Positions 10,451-21,129 of a stretch of 64,000 bases of DNA are shown piece by piece. Source of the stretch: Chamaelirium japonicum (lineage: Eukaryota > Streptophyta > Magnoliopsida > Liliales > Melanthiaceae); the NCBI GenBank assembly GCA_947650365.1, contig OX393552.1:52521428-52585427 (forward strand). The letters run 5' to 3'. The translations under genes and the position numbers were made by a program. Below the pieces are notes generated by a model that was not told where the DNA came from, did not search any database, and was given only the letters and a program-made list of their open reading frames with translations. The stretch's first letter is position 1; each line of letters starts with the position of its first letter.

Positions 10451-11763
10451 TGCAGGCCTGATCATCACCATCAGATCATCGTTGCATCTTCAGTTCGTTG
10501 CCAGAGAGTTTTATTTCAGTCATTTTATTTTATGCATGGAAGATATTATCCATTTGAGGACTTGTAGCCGTTTGTTTCAGTTTTGGCCTATTTTCTATGT
10601 TTTTGGCCTAATTTCTGCACTTAGTATTAGTCATGTTCTTGCCCAATTCATGGGGGATGTCCATGATCTCATCCGAGGGCTTTTCGGATTGAATTCGGGT
10701 CTTCTTGGGTGAGTTTTCTGCATGTTATTAATAAAATCTGGGTGTGTGTGTTTGCGGGGTACCGACGGACGAGATTATGTCTCGAAACCGACGGTTAGAT
10801 AGCAAAATAACTTAAATTTGATGATGTGGCATCAATTGGGCTTCAATTAGGGCTATGTGGGCTTCAATTAGGGCTTGTCCGTCCCTTGCCCGCGCGAAAA
10901 TCGAGCCAATCCGCCCCCTCTTCCGTCCCCTCTCTTCTCTCCCTTGTTTCTCTCTCTTTTCCTTGCCTTTCTTAGCCTTTGCATCCCCATCATCCAACCC
11001 TTATTCCCCTTTGATTTTGGCCATCCAAAAAGAAACCCTAGCTCTACAAAAAGATGAAGAAAGAAGAAGAATAGAGTTTTTGATCATTGCTGAAAATTGG
11101 TGCCTCTTCGTGAGTGCTTCCGGGCGAGACGCGTGTCCTCGATCCTCGCCGCAACCGCGACTTCGCCTCGCGAAGGCTTTGGTGTTGATTTTCCGAAGGT
11201 TCCGGCTTCTCCCGACGTCCGGCCTTGCTCCGTGTGCAGGATCATCGGCGCATCCTCGCAATCGACCCACGGCGGAAAAACCCAGGCAGTATCTATCTTT
11301 TATCTTATTTCCCCATCGCATCCGCATCGTTTTTCTTTGTTTCCATTGCCTCCGCTCCGCATCGCAGCCGTCATCGTCCCTTTTTATCGCTAGTTGAAGC
11401 CCTAACGTATGCCTATTTACTAGATTTGCTATCTATAGTCTGTCGGTAACCCTAGCAAACATATTTAGCCTATTTTTAGTGAAAATTCTGATGCAAGCCT
11501 CTCTTTAATTTCAATATCTATTGCTGCGATTTAATCTTTTATTTGCTGAAATTAGTTTTGTGATAATATTGCATCTTTATTTGTTTGAGTCTTAAATCTG
11601 CTATATGTTGATTGCATGGACTTTTTAGAACTGCGTGAGATAGTCTAAGTTGCTGTCCTTTTGAGTTATATGTCGCTATATTGATCACTAAACCTTAACT
11701 ATTGACCAAAGAGAACCCTAAAAGGGTTTAGGATTGTAGTGTGCCTTATCGGTGCCTGCATCA
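10448..11763 (+). repeat. 3' LTR of family B element
   Basis: 1316 bp, TGATGCAGG..TGCATCA, followed by the CTGTC target duplication. Nearly colinear with the 5' LTR apart from the roughly 40-bp block at 11213-11255. Confidence 0.92.
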
Positions 11764-11954
11764 CTGTCATCGATGTTCATACTACCAGGACGAGATATGC
11801 AGAGTATCGACAGTACTTGGTTCGTTGGCATGGACGTCCACCTTCAGACGCTTTGTGGATCAGTGAACATGAGTTATGACGTTTGCGCGCGGACCTCTAC
11901 CAGTGTATGCATGACATTATTCGTCAGGAGTTGAGTTCTCCGAGTCGGGGGGAC
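11764..11954 (+). pseudogene. Gypsy chromovirus remnant, part 2 (chromodomain end)
   Basis: Continues the frame cut at 8127. It corresponds to 45443-45632 of the second copy, which reads EEYQQYLVRWHGCPPSDASWI, a chromodomain-like tail of integrase. This copy has frameshifts. A purine-rich tract (gagtcggggggac) at the end is the expected polypurine tract before the 3' LTR. Confidence 0.75.
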
Positions 11955-13161
11955 TGATGTAGCCATATCGAGCTACATACGCTAGCATACCTTTATTTTT
12001 ATGTTCTAGTTGGTAGTAGTTTTTATTTTGGGTTCCATCGCCCGTCTCCGGATGAAGATTGGATGTCTGGTTTATTCTTTACGACTTTTTGGCCTATGGT
12101 GCGGGATTTTTGTCGCACCCACTTATTGCATATTTGGCCACTTATAATTTTAAGTGGATGAATAATAATCGTGCCATGCAGAGGATGGAAGGCGTCAGAT
12201 ATCGCACATTTGCACCCACCCGACGATGTGAAGACAAATAAGCCTAAAGCCAAGCCATTAGAGCCAATAGCCAAGCCATTTTAGCCATTAGAATCCATTG
12301 GGGTGCCCTCAGCCATCTTTAAATTAAATAGGGAATTAGTTTTAAATTAAAGGGGTGCCCTTAGCAACTCAAAAGGGGGGGGGGACGAGATATCTTCCTG
12401 TGAAACATACTGCGCGGGTATGTTTTGCACGAACCGAGGCCGCTACCCCTATTTCGCACGGATCTCGAGGCCTCTTCTCTTGTGTCTCCCTCTCTTTGTT
12501 TCTATTTGTGGCTTTGTGGGGTTATTAAAGGGGATTTAAAACCCTAGTTGAGACAATTTTTGAAGAAGACCCTAAAGCTTCTTGCTTTGATCGAGAGATC
12601 GTGGAAGGTGCACCCTTCATCTGCTGTCGTTTTCTTCGTAGAGTTCCTCCGGCTTCTTCTCTTGATCTTTCTCGTCATCTTCTACCTCCCGCCGTTCATC
12701 TTCATCGACAAAAGTTATCCGTATGGAGATCTTGAATCTCTTGGGTTTTATCTTTCCTTGTTATTTGATAATTATCATATGTTCATCGGTTTCATGGCCT
12801 TTTGATCGCATATTGCCGTAGATCCGTAGTTCCTATCATAAACCCTAGCCCTAATTTTGGCTCGACTTGTTTGGTACACCGTTAGATCGTCATCCGAACA
12901 TTTTATTAGTCCGTGGCATGAGCACTACTTTGCTGAATTTGTTATTTGCAAAATCCGAAGAGGTCTAATTAATCCTATTGCTTTGTTTTCTCTATTTGCC
13001 ATCGTTTATGCATGCTAACATGCTTAAGGAGGCTAGTTCTTTATGAAAATCTGATTACGGTTAATTAAATGCTTGCTGAATTTTACTTTTAATTGTTAAT
13101 TTAGATCATAACTTGTTCTACAAGTAGCTAGCTTCCGTGTATCGCAACCGAGTTTGCATCA
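11955..13161 (+). repeat. Gypsy chromovirus 3' LTR
   Basis: 1207 bp, TGATGTAGCC..TTTGCATCA, colinear with the LTR at 45633-46835. A 5' partner LTR is absent, so this is the 3' end of a truncated element. Confidence 0.85.
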
Positions 13162-14170
13162 GGGTCGTATATTCCCTAGCCCCCTTGTGGCCAATTAACC
13201 ACATAATTTGTGGATCCAAGCAAGATGCATGCCTATTATGTTCACCTCATGCCATCGCCTATTTATAGGAGTTAGTAGCTCCTTCCATTGAAGGTATCAG
13301 CCTCTTACACTGGTAGATCATCCAATCCTCTCCTTTTCCACCTTGAGGTGTGTAGGTACTTTGGCAGCATATCCTTAAGGTGACAAACTCATGTTTGCTG
13401 GTCTTTAACAGAGTGAGGTACCTATCCATGCCATAAAAGAATTGCAGATTACTTGACAATGATATAGGGAACTATGAGTGTGAAAGAGAGAGGGTTCATA
13501 TCCTTTAGTAGCTTACCATAGAATAATGCTAAATAGAAAGGGTGTTATGCATGTTACTGAAGCATCACAACTCGTTTGAATTCACAACATGCTTAGAGGA
13601 TAGAGGCCCATAAAAGTTTCCTATTCTTCTCTTTTTTGTCGATTGTAATAGTTTCCCTTTTGGTTTAGTAAGTCAAATCATTTTTCCTAATATGTTGTAT
13701 TGCTACAATGGAGGGAATGAATTGGATCCAGATATATGAAGCCTAGGTGCTTGACTAGGTCCATGCATTGTCATCGTTGAATATTATTTAACTGATATCA
13801 TTATATTGTGTTAAGTATGCTTGCTTTTCTATGACTACAAATTCCTTTGAACTCTGTAATATATGATAACTTGAGACAAAATATTATTCAAAACCTGAAC
13901 CCTTGTCTCATTTACTCATAAACCATGAATATTTATTGTTGCAGACTTGCACCGAATTGAGGCAATGTCATGCAGACAAGAGTGTGTGTTCACATTAGAA
14001 ACTACCATTTACGAACTTGTATAAAGATACAAATGAATATATATGTACATGTGTACCAACAAAATATATGTGAATCAGTCTAACCACTGCACTTATATCT
14101 ATAACAATTATAAAACTGTCTGCCTGTCTGGCTACATTGCATAAACTAGTTATGCTTACATTCTTTACAA

Positions 14171-14556
14171 ATAGTTTTATCAAAGATTACTTTTGAGGAG
14201 AAAGTTGCAAGTTCAAGCAGAAGCTAAGAGGATTTAAGGATATGCTTAAATTGACATCCTATGTAGCTTTTGTTAAAAATGACTGGCGAAGCAGGATTAT
14301 GGAAACCTGGTCCCAAATAGTTGTTTTCTTTGTCTAGGAGTCTCAAGTGTAGTTTTATAAAAGATTGGAGGAGTTTATTTTGAGGAGAAGGTTGCAAATT
14401 CAAGCAGGAGAGGTGCAGAAACAGGAGGATGTAAGGATATCCTTAAATTGACATCTTATTTAGCTTTTGTTAAAAATGAAAGGCGGAGAAGGATTCTGGA
14501 AACTTGGTCCCAAATAGTTGTTTTCTCCGTCTAGGAGTCTTAAACATAGTTTATGT
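14171..14556. repeat. Diverged tandem duplication in intron
   Basis: Two head-to-tail copies of about 180-205 bp (14171-14348 and 14350-14556). Shared blocks are ttttgaggagaa.gttgcaa, aaattgacatc, tagcttttgttaaaaatga and tggtcccaaatagttgttttc. No coding content is seen. Confidence 0.8.
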
Positions 14557-14967
14557 TTCTATTGTTTTATCCTGCTACTATTATTGTTTAAATTATCTCA
14601 TATTCATTATATTTATAGTTTCAGGATCTCTCTACACACACACACACATGCCCCTTCTCTTTGTTTGTGTAGTTCATTGCCATATGCCAGGAGTCTTGGA
14701 ATAATTTAATAGAGGGTTACTGTTATTTGACAGTTGGTCGTAAGAATGTTTCCCATTCCCATTGGTACCCTTCTGGCCTTCTTGTAAGGTTGTGCCCACA
14801 ATGACCCTTCTTTATGAGATGATGCTTTGTTGTTTCTGTTACGTATAAGTACGCAAAATATTTCTTATTGATAATGCCCAACCTGTATGGTTGTTAGTTT
14901 GGAAATGTTATGTTCTGGATATTCTAGAGGATTGCCAACTGATATGATTATTTGTTTGTTATTTCAG

Positions 14968-15013
14968 GAATTTGGAGCGCATAGTTCTTGTACATTATCG
15001 CCACACATCAGAG
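14968..15013 (+). CDS. CAMTA: CAMTA exon: end of CG-1 domain
   Basis: 46-bp exon. Its first base completes the lysine codon from exon 3738-3826, giving WLLDK|NLERIVLVHYRHTSE. IVLVHYR is the hallmark closing strand of the CG-1 DNA-binding domain. The acceptor is ttatttcag and the donor gtttct after 15013. The exon ends at a codon boundary (phase 0), matching the start of the exon at 42695. The match in phase and in protein sequence across an 11-kb intron is the main evidence that both exons belong to one gene. Confidence 0.92.
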
Positions 15014-16162
15014 GTTTCTTTCTTCATGATCTACATAATTATTTTTTGTATCAAGCACTCTATGTCCAAATTGAAGCCATCCAAATATTTGAGCTTTTCG
15101 TTAATGGGTGAATGCCATTGTTTCAAGAAAAATCTTTTATTAGAATACTTAAATGTTAGTATAATAATCATTTTCTACATAGATTTGTGACTTGCAGCAT
15201 TTTGCATGACTGAGGATTTTGTTTAATGTTTGACTATTTGGCTTCTTATTGTATCTTTATTGGTTTCTTTCTGCCATTGGCCTGTTTAGGGCAAAGCATA
15301 TACGGTTACAGAGAACCCAAGCTATGTTTTTAGATATGTCATTTGTACGATTCATGCCAGAACTCACACAAAGAATACTTGATTATGTAAGTTGAGCTTA
15401 CATTAAGCATGCAAAAGCATATATATAATAATGTAGTATATTCACTATTTCTAAATCCTCTCTCATGTGGTTAGTACACTATGACCTCGCTATGAGGAAG
15501 GCATATTTCAGAATGAGTTGATTTGAGCATTCAGATTTTTGTAGCGGCGAATGGGTTCGAATGTCGCTAATCCGATAATTGACAGGGTTTCTATGAGATT
15601 TCAGTTTTGGGAGAATAAAGTAGGCTTGTTTGGTACTTTGGTTATGATAGAGAATTAGTTTCAAGTAACGAAAAGAGAGAAAAACGGTCGTTTATCTGAA
15701 CAGCTTGCTGTCCAAATCTTGTTTCGGGATTGTTTTGATGGTTTTGGTGATGGAAGTATAGGATTTGGTGTGAGTAAGCATTGGGAACGATTGGGCTTCA
15801 ATATGGGGGTGTTTCTAGGTTGAAAACGTTTGGTTTTGATGAATCCTGATCTGGTTTAGTATCAGATTTGAAACTTGCTACGAAAAGGCTGGAGTCAAAG
15901 GATTTAGGAGGGTTTTGGCTAGGTTTTGTTGATGGAAAGCAAAAGGAATGGTTTTTGGAGTTTGTAGGATTGCTAGACAAAATAAAAGGCGAAGAAGATT
16001 ATGAATAGTGGATAACCATCTCGCACCTCCCGAACTCACTCTGATGCAATGGACTCTCTCCAACAAAATTAGAATCACACCAAGCAAAGGCAAAAGGTTG
16101 ATAGCTTCCTTCTTTTTGAAATAAAATATAACATGTCATAGAAGAAGAAACATCTCGTACCC

Positions 16163-16315
<153 letters not shown>

Positions 16316-16539
16316 CGGACATACACTAGGGTTTCGGGGATAATTGGGGAAATCTGGAAAACAGAACAGCAAGGGGTACTTTCGTATTTTCTAGGTGATC
16401 CGGTGGTCGAGTGTTGATTGAAATTTAGGGGGAGGGATAGGCTTTTATGTGAGGGAGTACTAATTTAAATTTCAAGACGATCAAATTTATGATTGAAACA
16501 GGTGCAAATTTTATAAAACATCATGCAGATTTTCGGTTT

Positions 16540-17559
16540 TAACAATAGGCATCAGATTTTCAATATAAAATGGTTAAAATGTACTTGCAAATGTATCGAA
16601 GACCGACTAGGCACTAATGACATTTTTGACTTTTATTAGGGCATCAACTAAAGGCGAGGTGGATGCGATGATGGCTACGATGCGATGCGGAGGTGATAAG
16701 AAACGAGCAATGGATGCGGAAGTGAAAATAAGGAATAAACAATGAGGATAGATAATGCCTGGACGATTCCGCCGTGGGTCGATGTGAGGATGTGTCGGTG
16801 ATCCCGCTCACGGTGTAAGGCCGAACGTTGAACAAAGCCGGATTCTTCGGAAAGCGATGCGAGGCCTTCTCAGGCGAAGTCGAGGAACTTCTCGAGATGA
16901 AGTCGGGGCGTCGGCGCGGATCGGGGACTCGAGTCTCTCCGGAAGAAGCTTTCTTCTCACAAAAATCAGATCTCAATTCTTGTTCTTTTTCCCTCTTTTT
17001 ATATTGCTAGGGTTTGCAAATTAAGGGTGCGAATTGAAGGGAATGAAAGGGGAAGGGTGGGGATACAACGGGCCAAGAAGAAAAAAATAGAGAGCGAAGG
17101 GGAGAGAGAGGGAGGAGAGAGCGTGCGGAAGAAGGGGGCGGGGTCTCGGGTTTCGCCTTGGTAGGATGCGGAAAGAGAGGGGGAGAGTGGCACCTATGTG
17201 GTGAAGCTTTAGTGGGCTTAAAATAGGATCAATTAGACATCTAATCAAAACCCAATATGCCACGCCATCATTTAACTTAAGTTATATCGATCTAACCATC
17301 GGTTTTGAGATTTAGTCTCGACCGTCGGCACCCCGCAAGCACACACACCTGATATTATTATTATAGTGCGAAAAACTCACCCGAAAGAGTCCGGATTCAA
17401 TCCAAAAAGCCCTCGGATGAGATCATGGACATCCCTCATGACTTGGGTAACAAGTTTAACTACTAATAATGCAATTAAAGGCCTAAAACAATAATAAAAG
17501 GGGACCTGAAAATAAAAAGTACAGCAAATGAGCTCTCGATGCGGATCAAGCTTGCATCA
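16540..17559 (-). repeat. Family B LTR fragment, minus orientation
   Basis: Resembles the solo LTR at 48965-50339 over most of its length. Shared blocks include a gcggaggt-type segment, the gggtcgatgtgaggatg region, ctcgagtctctccgg.agc, accgtcgg.accccgcaa and gatgagatcatggacatcc. It ends TTGCATCA at 17559. The left part is diverged and its border is approximate. Confidence 0.7.
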
Positions 17560-17973
17560 GAGAGAGAGAGAGAGAGCGGCCCATGACAAAAATGAGGAAG
17601 GGAGGGAGGCCAAGAAACCCATGACATAAATGGGGGCCTTTCCCCACATGAAAGAAAGCTGCGGGAGTGGAAGGGACTGTAGAGGACGAAAAAGGCCCAC
17701 GCAAGAAGGTTCAACCCACACACATAAAGACCCTGTACAAAGTGGCTCGGACCCGACCTGACGCGATCCAGATGGGCCCACACCCACACAAGTGGGGCCC
17801 ACCGGTTCCATTCAAAGCAAACGGGGTCAGGTGGGCCCACCCGCAAGTAGGGCCCACCGACCCCTCTCTCTTATAAACTGCGGCTCCCTCCCCTTAGGGA
17901 GGTGCGGCCGGTCAAAAAACAAAAAGAGGAAAATGAAAGAAAAGAAAGAAGGAAAAGGCCAAACGCCTATTGG
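17560..17973. other. G-rich unassigned stretch
   Basis: A GA run, then sequence rich in gtggggcccacc-type inverted motifs (17770-17860). No gene or element boundary could be supported. It may be leftover internal sequence of the adjoining LTR element. Confidence 0.3.
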
Positions 17974-17983
17974 TGGTAGTGTG

Positions 17984-18928
17984 CATGGTTTAAAATATCG
18001 GCGATATATAACGATATATCGCCTGGCACCGACATCAAAACAAACTAAATTCTCCTGTTTTGGGGGAAAAGTCAAAATATCGCTAAATATCGCCAAATAT
18101 CGCTGATATATCGCCAAACCCTTCATTTGTTCTTGATGGATTTGAAGCCTCTATTCACGGATTTGGGGTTTCTTCCAAACTTCTAAGTTGAGATATATTT
18201 TTAAATCTTTTTTTTTTAATTTCTCAAATTTCGTAAGTAGATCTTCGTGAAGAGATAGATTATAAACATGAATCGCATCAAGTTTGATGTGATTCATCAT
18301 AATTATCATAAAATTAATTGGGATTTATGGGTTTTCATGGGTTTCATCTATTTAAACCCAATAAACCCTAATGAAATTATAGTATGTCAATACTACACAT
18401 CCAATCTACTTGCTATCCAAATTTGATTTTTTTTTTTTGCATAAATCATTTTCAGAGTATTAGGCTATGTCATGTATTGTCAGTCTGTGAGATATTTTAT
18501 GCTATTATGTCTTATGCTTTATGATTTATGAATTTGTGATATGCTTTTATGTACTGTGAACCATATGGGTTTTGATATATTATATCATGCCTCATAGTGT
18601 GTGTAATCTTATTGTGATTGTTTAATTTACAGACTGTTGAAAAGTTTTTAACAGTTCGTAGACAATGTCAGACAGTTCACAGACTTATATATAGAGTATA
18701 AATTGAGTGTCCCTAAAAGTAAATGATTGTTTTTTTGTATGTTATTGATCATAATAGTGTATATATACATCCTAAAGGGATATATAGAAAAATCCTCCAA
18801 AAAAAAACTTCATTTTGCCATCTTTTTCCTAATTTTTAGCGATATTTGGCAATAAATAGCGATATATCCCTAATTTCCCCCCCCGGGAATCTTGGCAATC
18901 TTGACAACGATGACAATACTTAAAGCAC
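17984..18928. mobile_element. TIR element with CGATAT subterminal repeats
   Basis: 945-bp insertion flanked by a 10-bp direct repeat TGGTAGTGTG (17974-17983 and 18929-18938). Both ends are crowded with atatcg/cgatat motifs (18000-18110 and 18830-18870). The terminal inverted repeat is weak (tggtttaa.atat versus gctttaagtat). A 9-11-bp duplication and subterminal repeats suggest a Mutator-like element, but no transposase is present and the class is inferred. Confidence 0.75.
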
Positions 18929-19025
18929 TGGTAGTGTGGACGTCTACGCGTATATGGATCCACATTGATCCCATGATCTGACGATCAAAATACAAGGACA
19001 GAACGCCATCGATTGAAGTACAAAT

Positions 19026-19770
19026 GATGCAGGCATGGATGCGATGATGCTAACTAATATGCGATGCTTGCCATGTGTCAACCCAAAAAATATTTCTAAC
19101 AATGATTATAAGCTGAAAACAAGATAACTAACAGTAAATTTATGATTCAACAATCAATTTCAGCAGCGCTATATAATATGCTATCATAAGATGACAATAT
19201 CCTATGCTTTAAATTTTAAAAGAGAACATGTAGGCATGCCAAACTAGTAAATTCAAAATTTAATAAGGCAATCACAGTAGTAAATAATAAAGAAATTCAA
19301 TAGGCAATTGGCAAGATTTATCAAACGAACTAGATTTAATAAAGAAATTAACTATGGATGCAAACTACTAGGCCAAAGCTAACTAAGGCAATGAAAGGAA
19401 TAGGCCAAGGGATGAAAATAAGCGATTGTCGCCCTGAAGATATGCCTTTAAATCCGTGGAAGTACGCTGGTGGATATCCGATGCCTCCGAACGTGAACCA
19501 ATAGGTGCCAAATAGATGAAAGGTGGTGGAGAGGGGGAAGATGAATAGAAGAATAAGTTTAGAAGCAAGATTGAAGGGATCTAGAAGAAAAGCACTCTAA
19601 CGACGATCCGTTTGTTAGAATCCGATGAAAGAAGGTGCGCAGGTGAGAAACACGATGTAAAACCGTTGTGGCCAAAGTCCTTCCTTCTTAATCTCTGTAA
19701 CTAAGATGGACCTCTGCCCCCCCCCCCCCCCCCCCTCTCTCCTCCCCCTCATTTCTTCTCCCTCCACCTC
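19026..19770 (-). repeat. Possible decayed LTR, minus orientation
   Basis: Starts TGATGCAGGCATGG like LTRs in this window read in reverse. It then has an AT-rich body and a C-rich tract (19714-19735). No partner LTR or target duplication was found, so this is tentative. Confidence 0.3.
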
Positions 19771-19779
19771 TGTAAATTA

Positions 19780-19856
19780 TTATTTTTATTAATCCACTAG
19801 TTGGGGTCTAGGCCGAACCTCCCCTCATTCACCGAGAGGGATATCTCAAAAAAAGG
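19780..19856 (+). mobile_element. LINE 3' end fragment
   Basis: Contains TTGGGGTcTAGGCcgAACCtcCCCTC..GAGAGGG..ATCTC followed by an A-rich tail. It resembles the LINE 3' ends at 39312-39665 (reverse) and 42352-42425, with a potential terminal hairpin. No target duplication was identified. Confidence 0.5.
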
Positions 19857-19879
19857 AAACACAATGGAAAAAAGAAGAA

Positions 19880-20034
19880 AAGATCAAGAAGTAATGCTCA
19901 AAATTGAAGGACACGGAATCAAGGTTCTCACCTCTAGGGTTTCTTCACCAAAAAATTGATCCTTTTTTTTCAGTTTTTTTTGGGATTGTAGGGCGACGTA
20001 CCAAGATGGAGATGACGATGGCGTTGAACCGAAT
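19880..20034 (-). mobile_element. Gag-only family X copy, leader region (minus), part 1
   Basis: Read on the minus strand it matches the leader of the element at 23298-26302 (tggtacgtcgccctacaatccca followed by an A-rich tract). It is separated from its other half (27998-28130) by the copia insertion at 20040-27992. Confidence 0.65.
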
Positions 20035-20039
20035 GGTGA

Positions 20040-20179
20040 TGTTAATGTATAGAGATGGGTCGGGTTATATGTACAGTCGGGTCGGGTTGTGTGTGTATTC
20101 ATGTACATATATATTGGGCTTCAGTCCCTCAATGAGATGCATTCCATTCTCTCCAAACCCTAGCCATCATCTCCTAACA
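20040..20179 (+). repeat. Copia 5' LTR
   Basis: 140 bp, TGTTAATGTATAG..CTCCTAACA, directly preceded by GGTGA and followed by the primer site. Unusually short for a copia LTR. Confidence 0.95.
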
Positions 20180-20191
20180 TGGTATCAGAGC
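20180..20191 (+). other. Copia primer binding site (tRNA-Met)
   Basis: TGGTATCAGAGC immediately after the 5' LTR. Confidence 0.95.
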
Positions 20192-20208
20192 TCTAGGGTT
20201 TCTCCGCA

Positions 20209-20960
20209 GTGAAGGCGACTCTTCCGGCAGTCCCTCCAGCACCCTCCTATAACCGATTCCCCCCTCCGGCAGCCCCTCCAGCACGCGGTAGCCCCTCTAG
20301 CACTCCGGCAGCCCCTCCAGCCCCCTCCTGCACCCTATTCCCCCCTCCGGCAGCCCCTCCAGCACCATACTGCACCCGATTCCCTCCTCCGGCAGCCCCT
20401 CCAGCACTCCGGAAGCCCCCGTCGCCCTCTCCTGCAGCCCCCGCCGCTCCTCCAGCACCCGATTCCCCCCCTCCGGCAGCCCCTCCAGCACTCCGGCAGC
20501 CACTCCTGCACCCGATTCCCTTCTCACCCGCACCGGCAGTCCCTCCAGTCCCCTCCTGCACCCGATTCCCCCTCCGACAGCCCCTCCAGTCCCCTCCTGC
20601 ACCCGATTCCCCCTCCGGCAGCCCCTCCAGCACCCTTCTACACCCGATTCCCCTATCCGGCAGCCCCTTCAGCACTCCGGAAGCCCCCACCGCCCCCTCC
20701 TGCAGCCCCGCCGCCCCCTCCTGCACCTCCAACAACCACCGTCCCCCCCTCCTGCACCTCCTGAAGCCCAGTCGCCCCCTTCTGCACCTCCTGCAGCACC
20801 CCGCGCCCCTCCTTTTCCAACAGAACCCCCCTGCAGCCCTTCCGACCCCCCCGCCATCTCCTGAAGCACCCGCTGCCCCCTCTTGCACCCCCTGACGTCC
20901 CGCCGCCCCCTTTCTGCACCTCCTGCAGCCCACACCCCCCCCCTCCTGCACCCACTGCTG
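20209..20960 (+). repeat. Proline-coding minisatellite replacing copia gag
   Basis: About 30 degenerate repeats of cggcagcccctccagcaccc with interspersed tcctgcacccgattcccc. They read PPAAPPAP and SCTRFP on the plus strand and glycine-rich in reverse. It lies where gag should begin, and no gag core motif is visible. It either expanded from a gag linker or is a replacement. Confidence 0.7.
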
Positions 20961-21129
20961 CCCCTCATCGCCCACCGCTCCTCCCCAGGCCCTCCTCCTT
21001 CGGTCTGTCTCCTCTATACCGGACTGCTCGGGACCTCCCTTGTGCTGGTTCGCCCCCGTACTTCAGGGGTATGGCTTCATACAACATCTCTCGGCTTCCA
21101 TACTGCCTGCACACAGTAGCTGATCGTTG

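Larger units (their letters stand above)
8128..11763 (+). mobile_element. Complete gag-only LTR retrotransposon, family B
   Basis: 3636-bp element with 5' LTR 8128-9402, internal 9403-10447 and 3' LTR 10448-11763. An exact 5-bp target duplication CTGTC lies at 8123-8127 and 11764-11768. LTRs begin TGATGCAGG and end CCTGCA(a/t)CA. The internal region holds one proline-rich frame and no protease, RT or integrase, so the element must have used proteins from a partner. It is inserted in the chromodomain region of a gypsy element. Relatives: solo LTR 48965-50339 and LTR fragments 16540-17559 and 47409-47570. Confidence 0.93.
3827..14967 (+). other. CAMTA intron, about 11.1 kb, TE-filled
   Basis: Bounded by donor gtacgc and acceptor ttatttcag. 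It contains a NUMT, two hAT-derived pieces, a gypsy remnant and a complete gag-only LTR element, listed separately. Stretches 3900-4430, 13170-14170 and 14560-14960 are AT-rich and hold no feature I can support. If the gene is functional, all of this is transcribed and spliced out. Confidence 0.8.

Noticed and set aside
20209-20975. Proline-rich (plus) and glycine-rich (minus) frames of 228-242 codons that look like structural proteins
   Set aside because: They translate the same CCGGCAGCCCCTCCAGCACC-type minisatellite inside a copia element.
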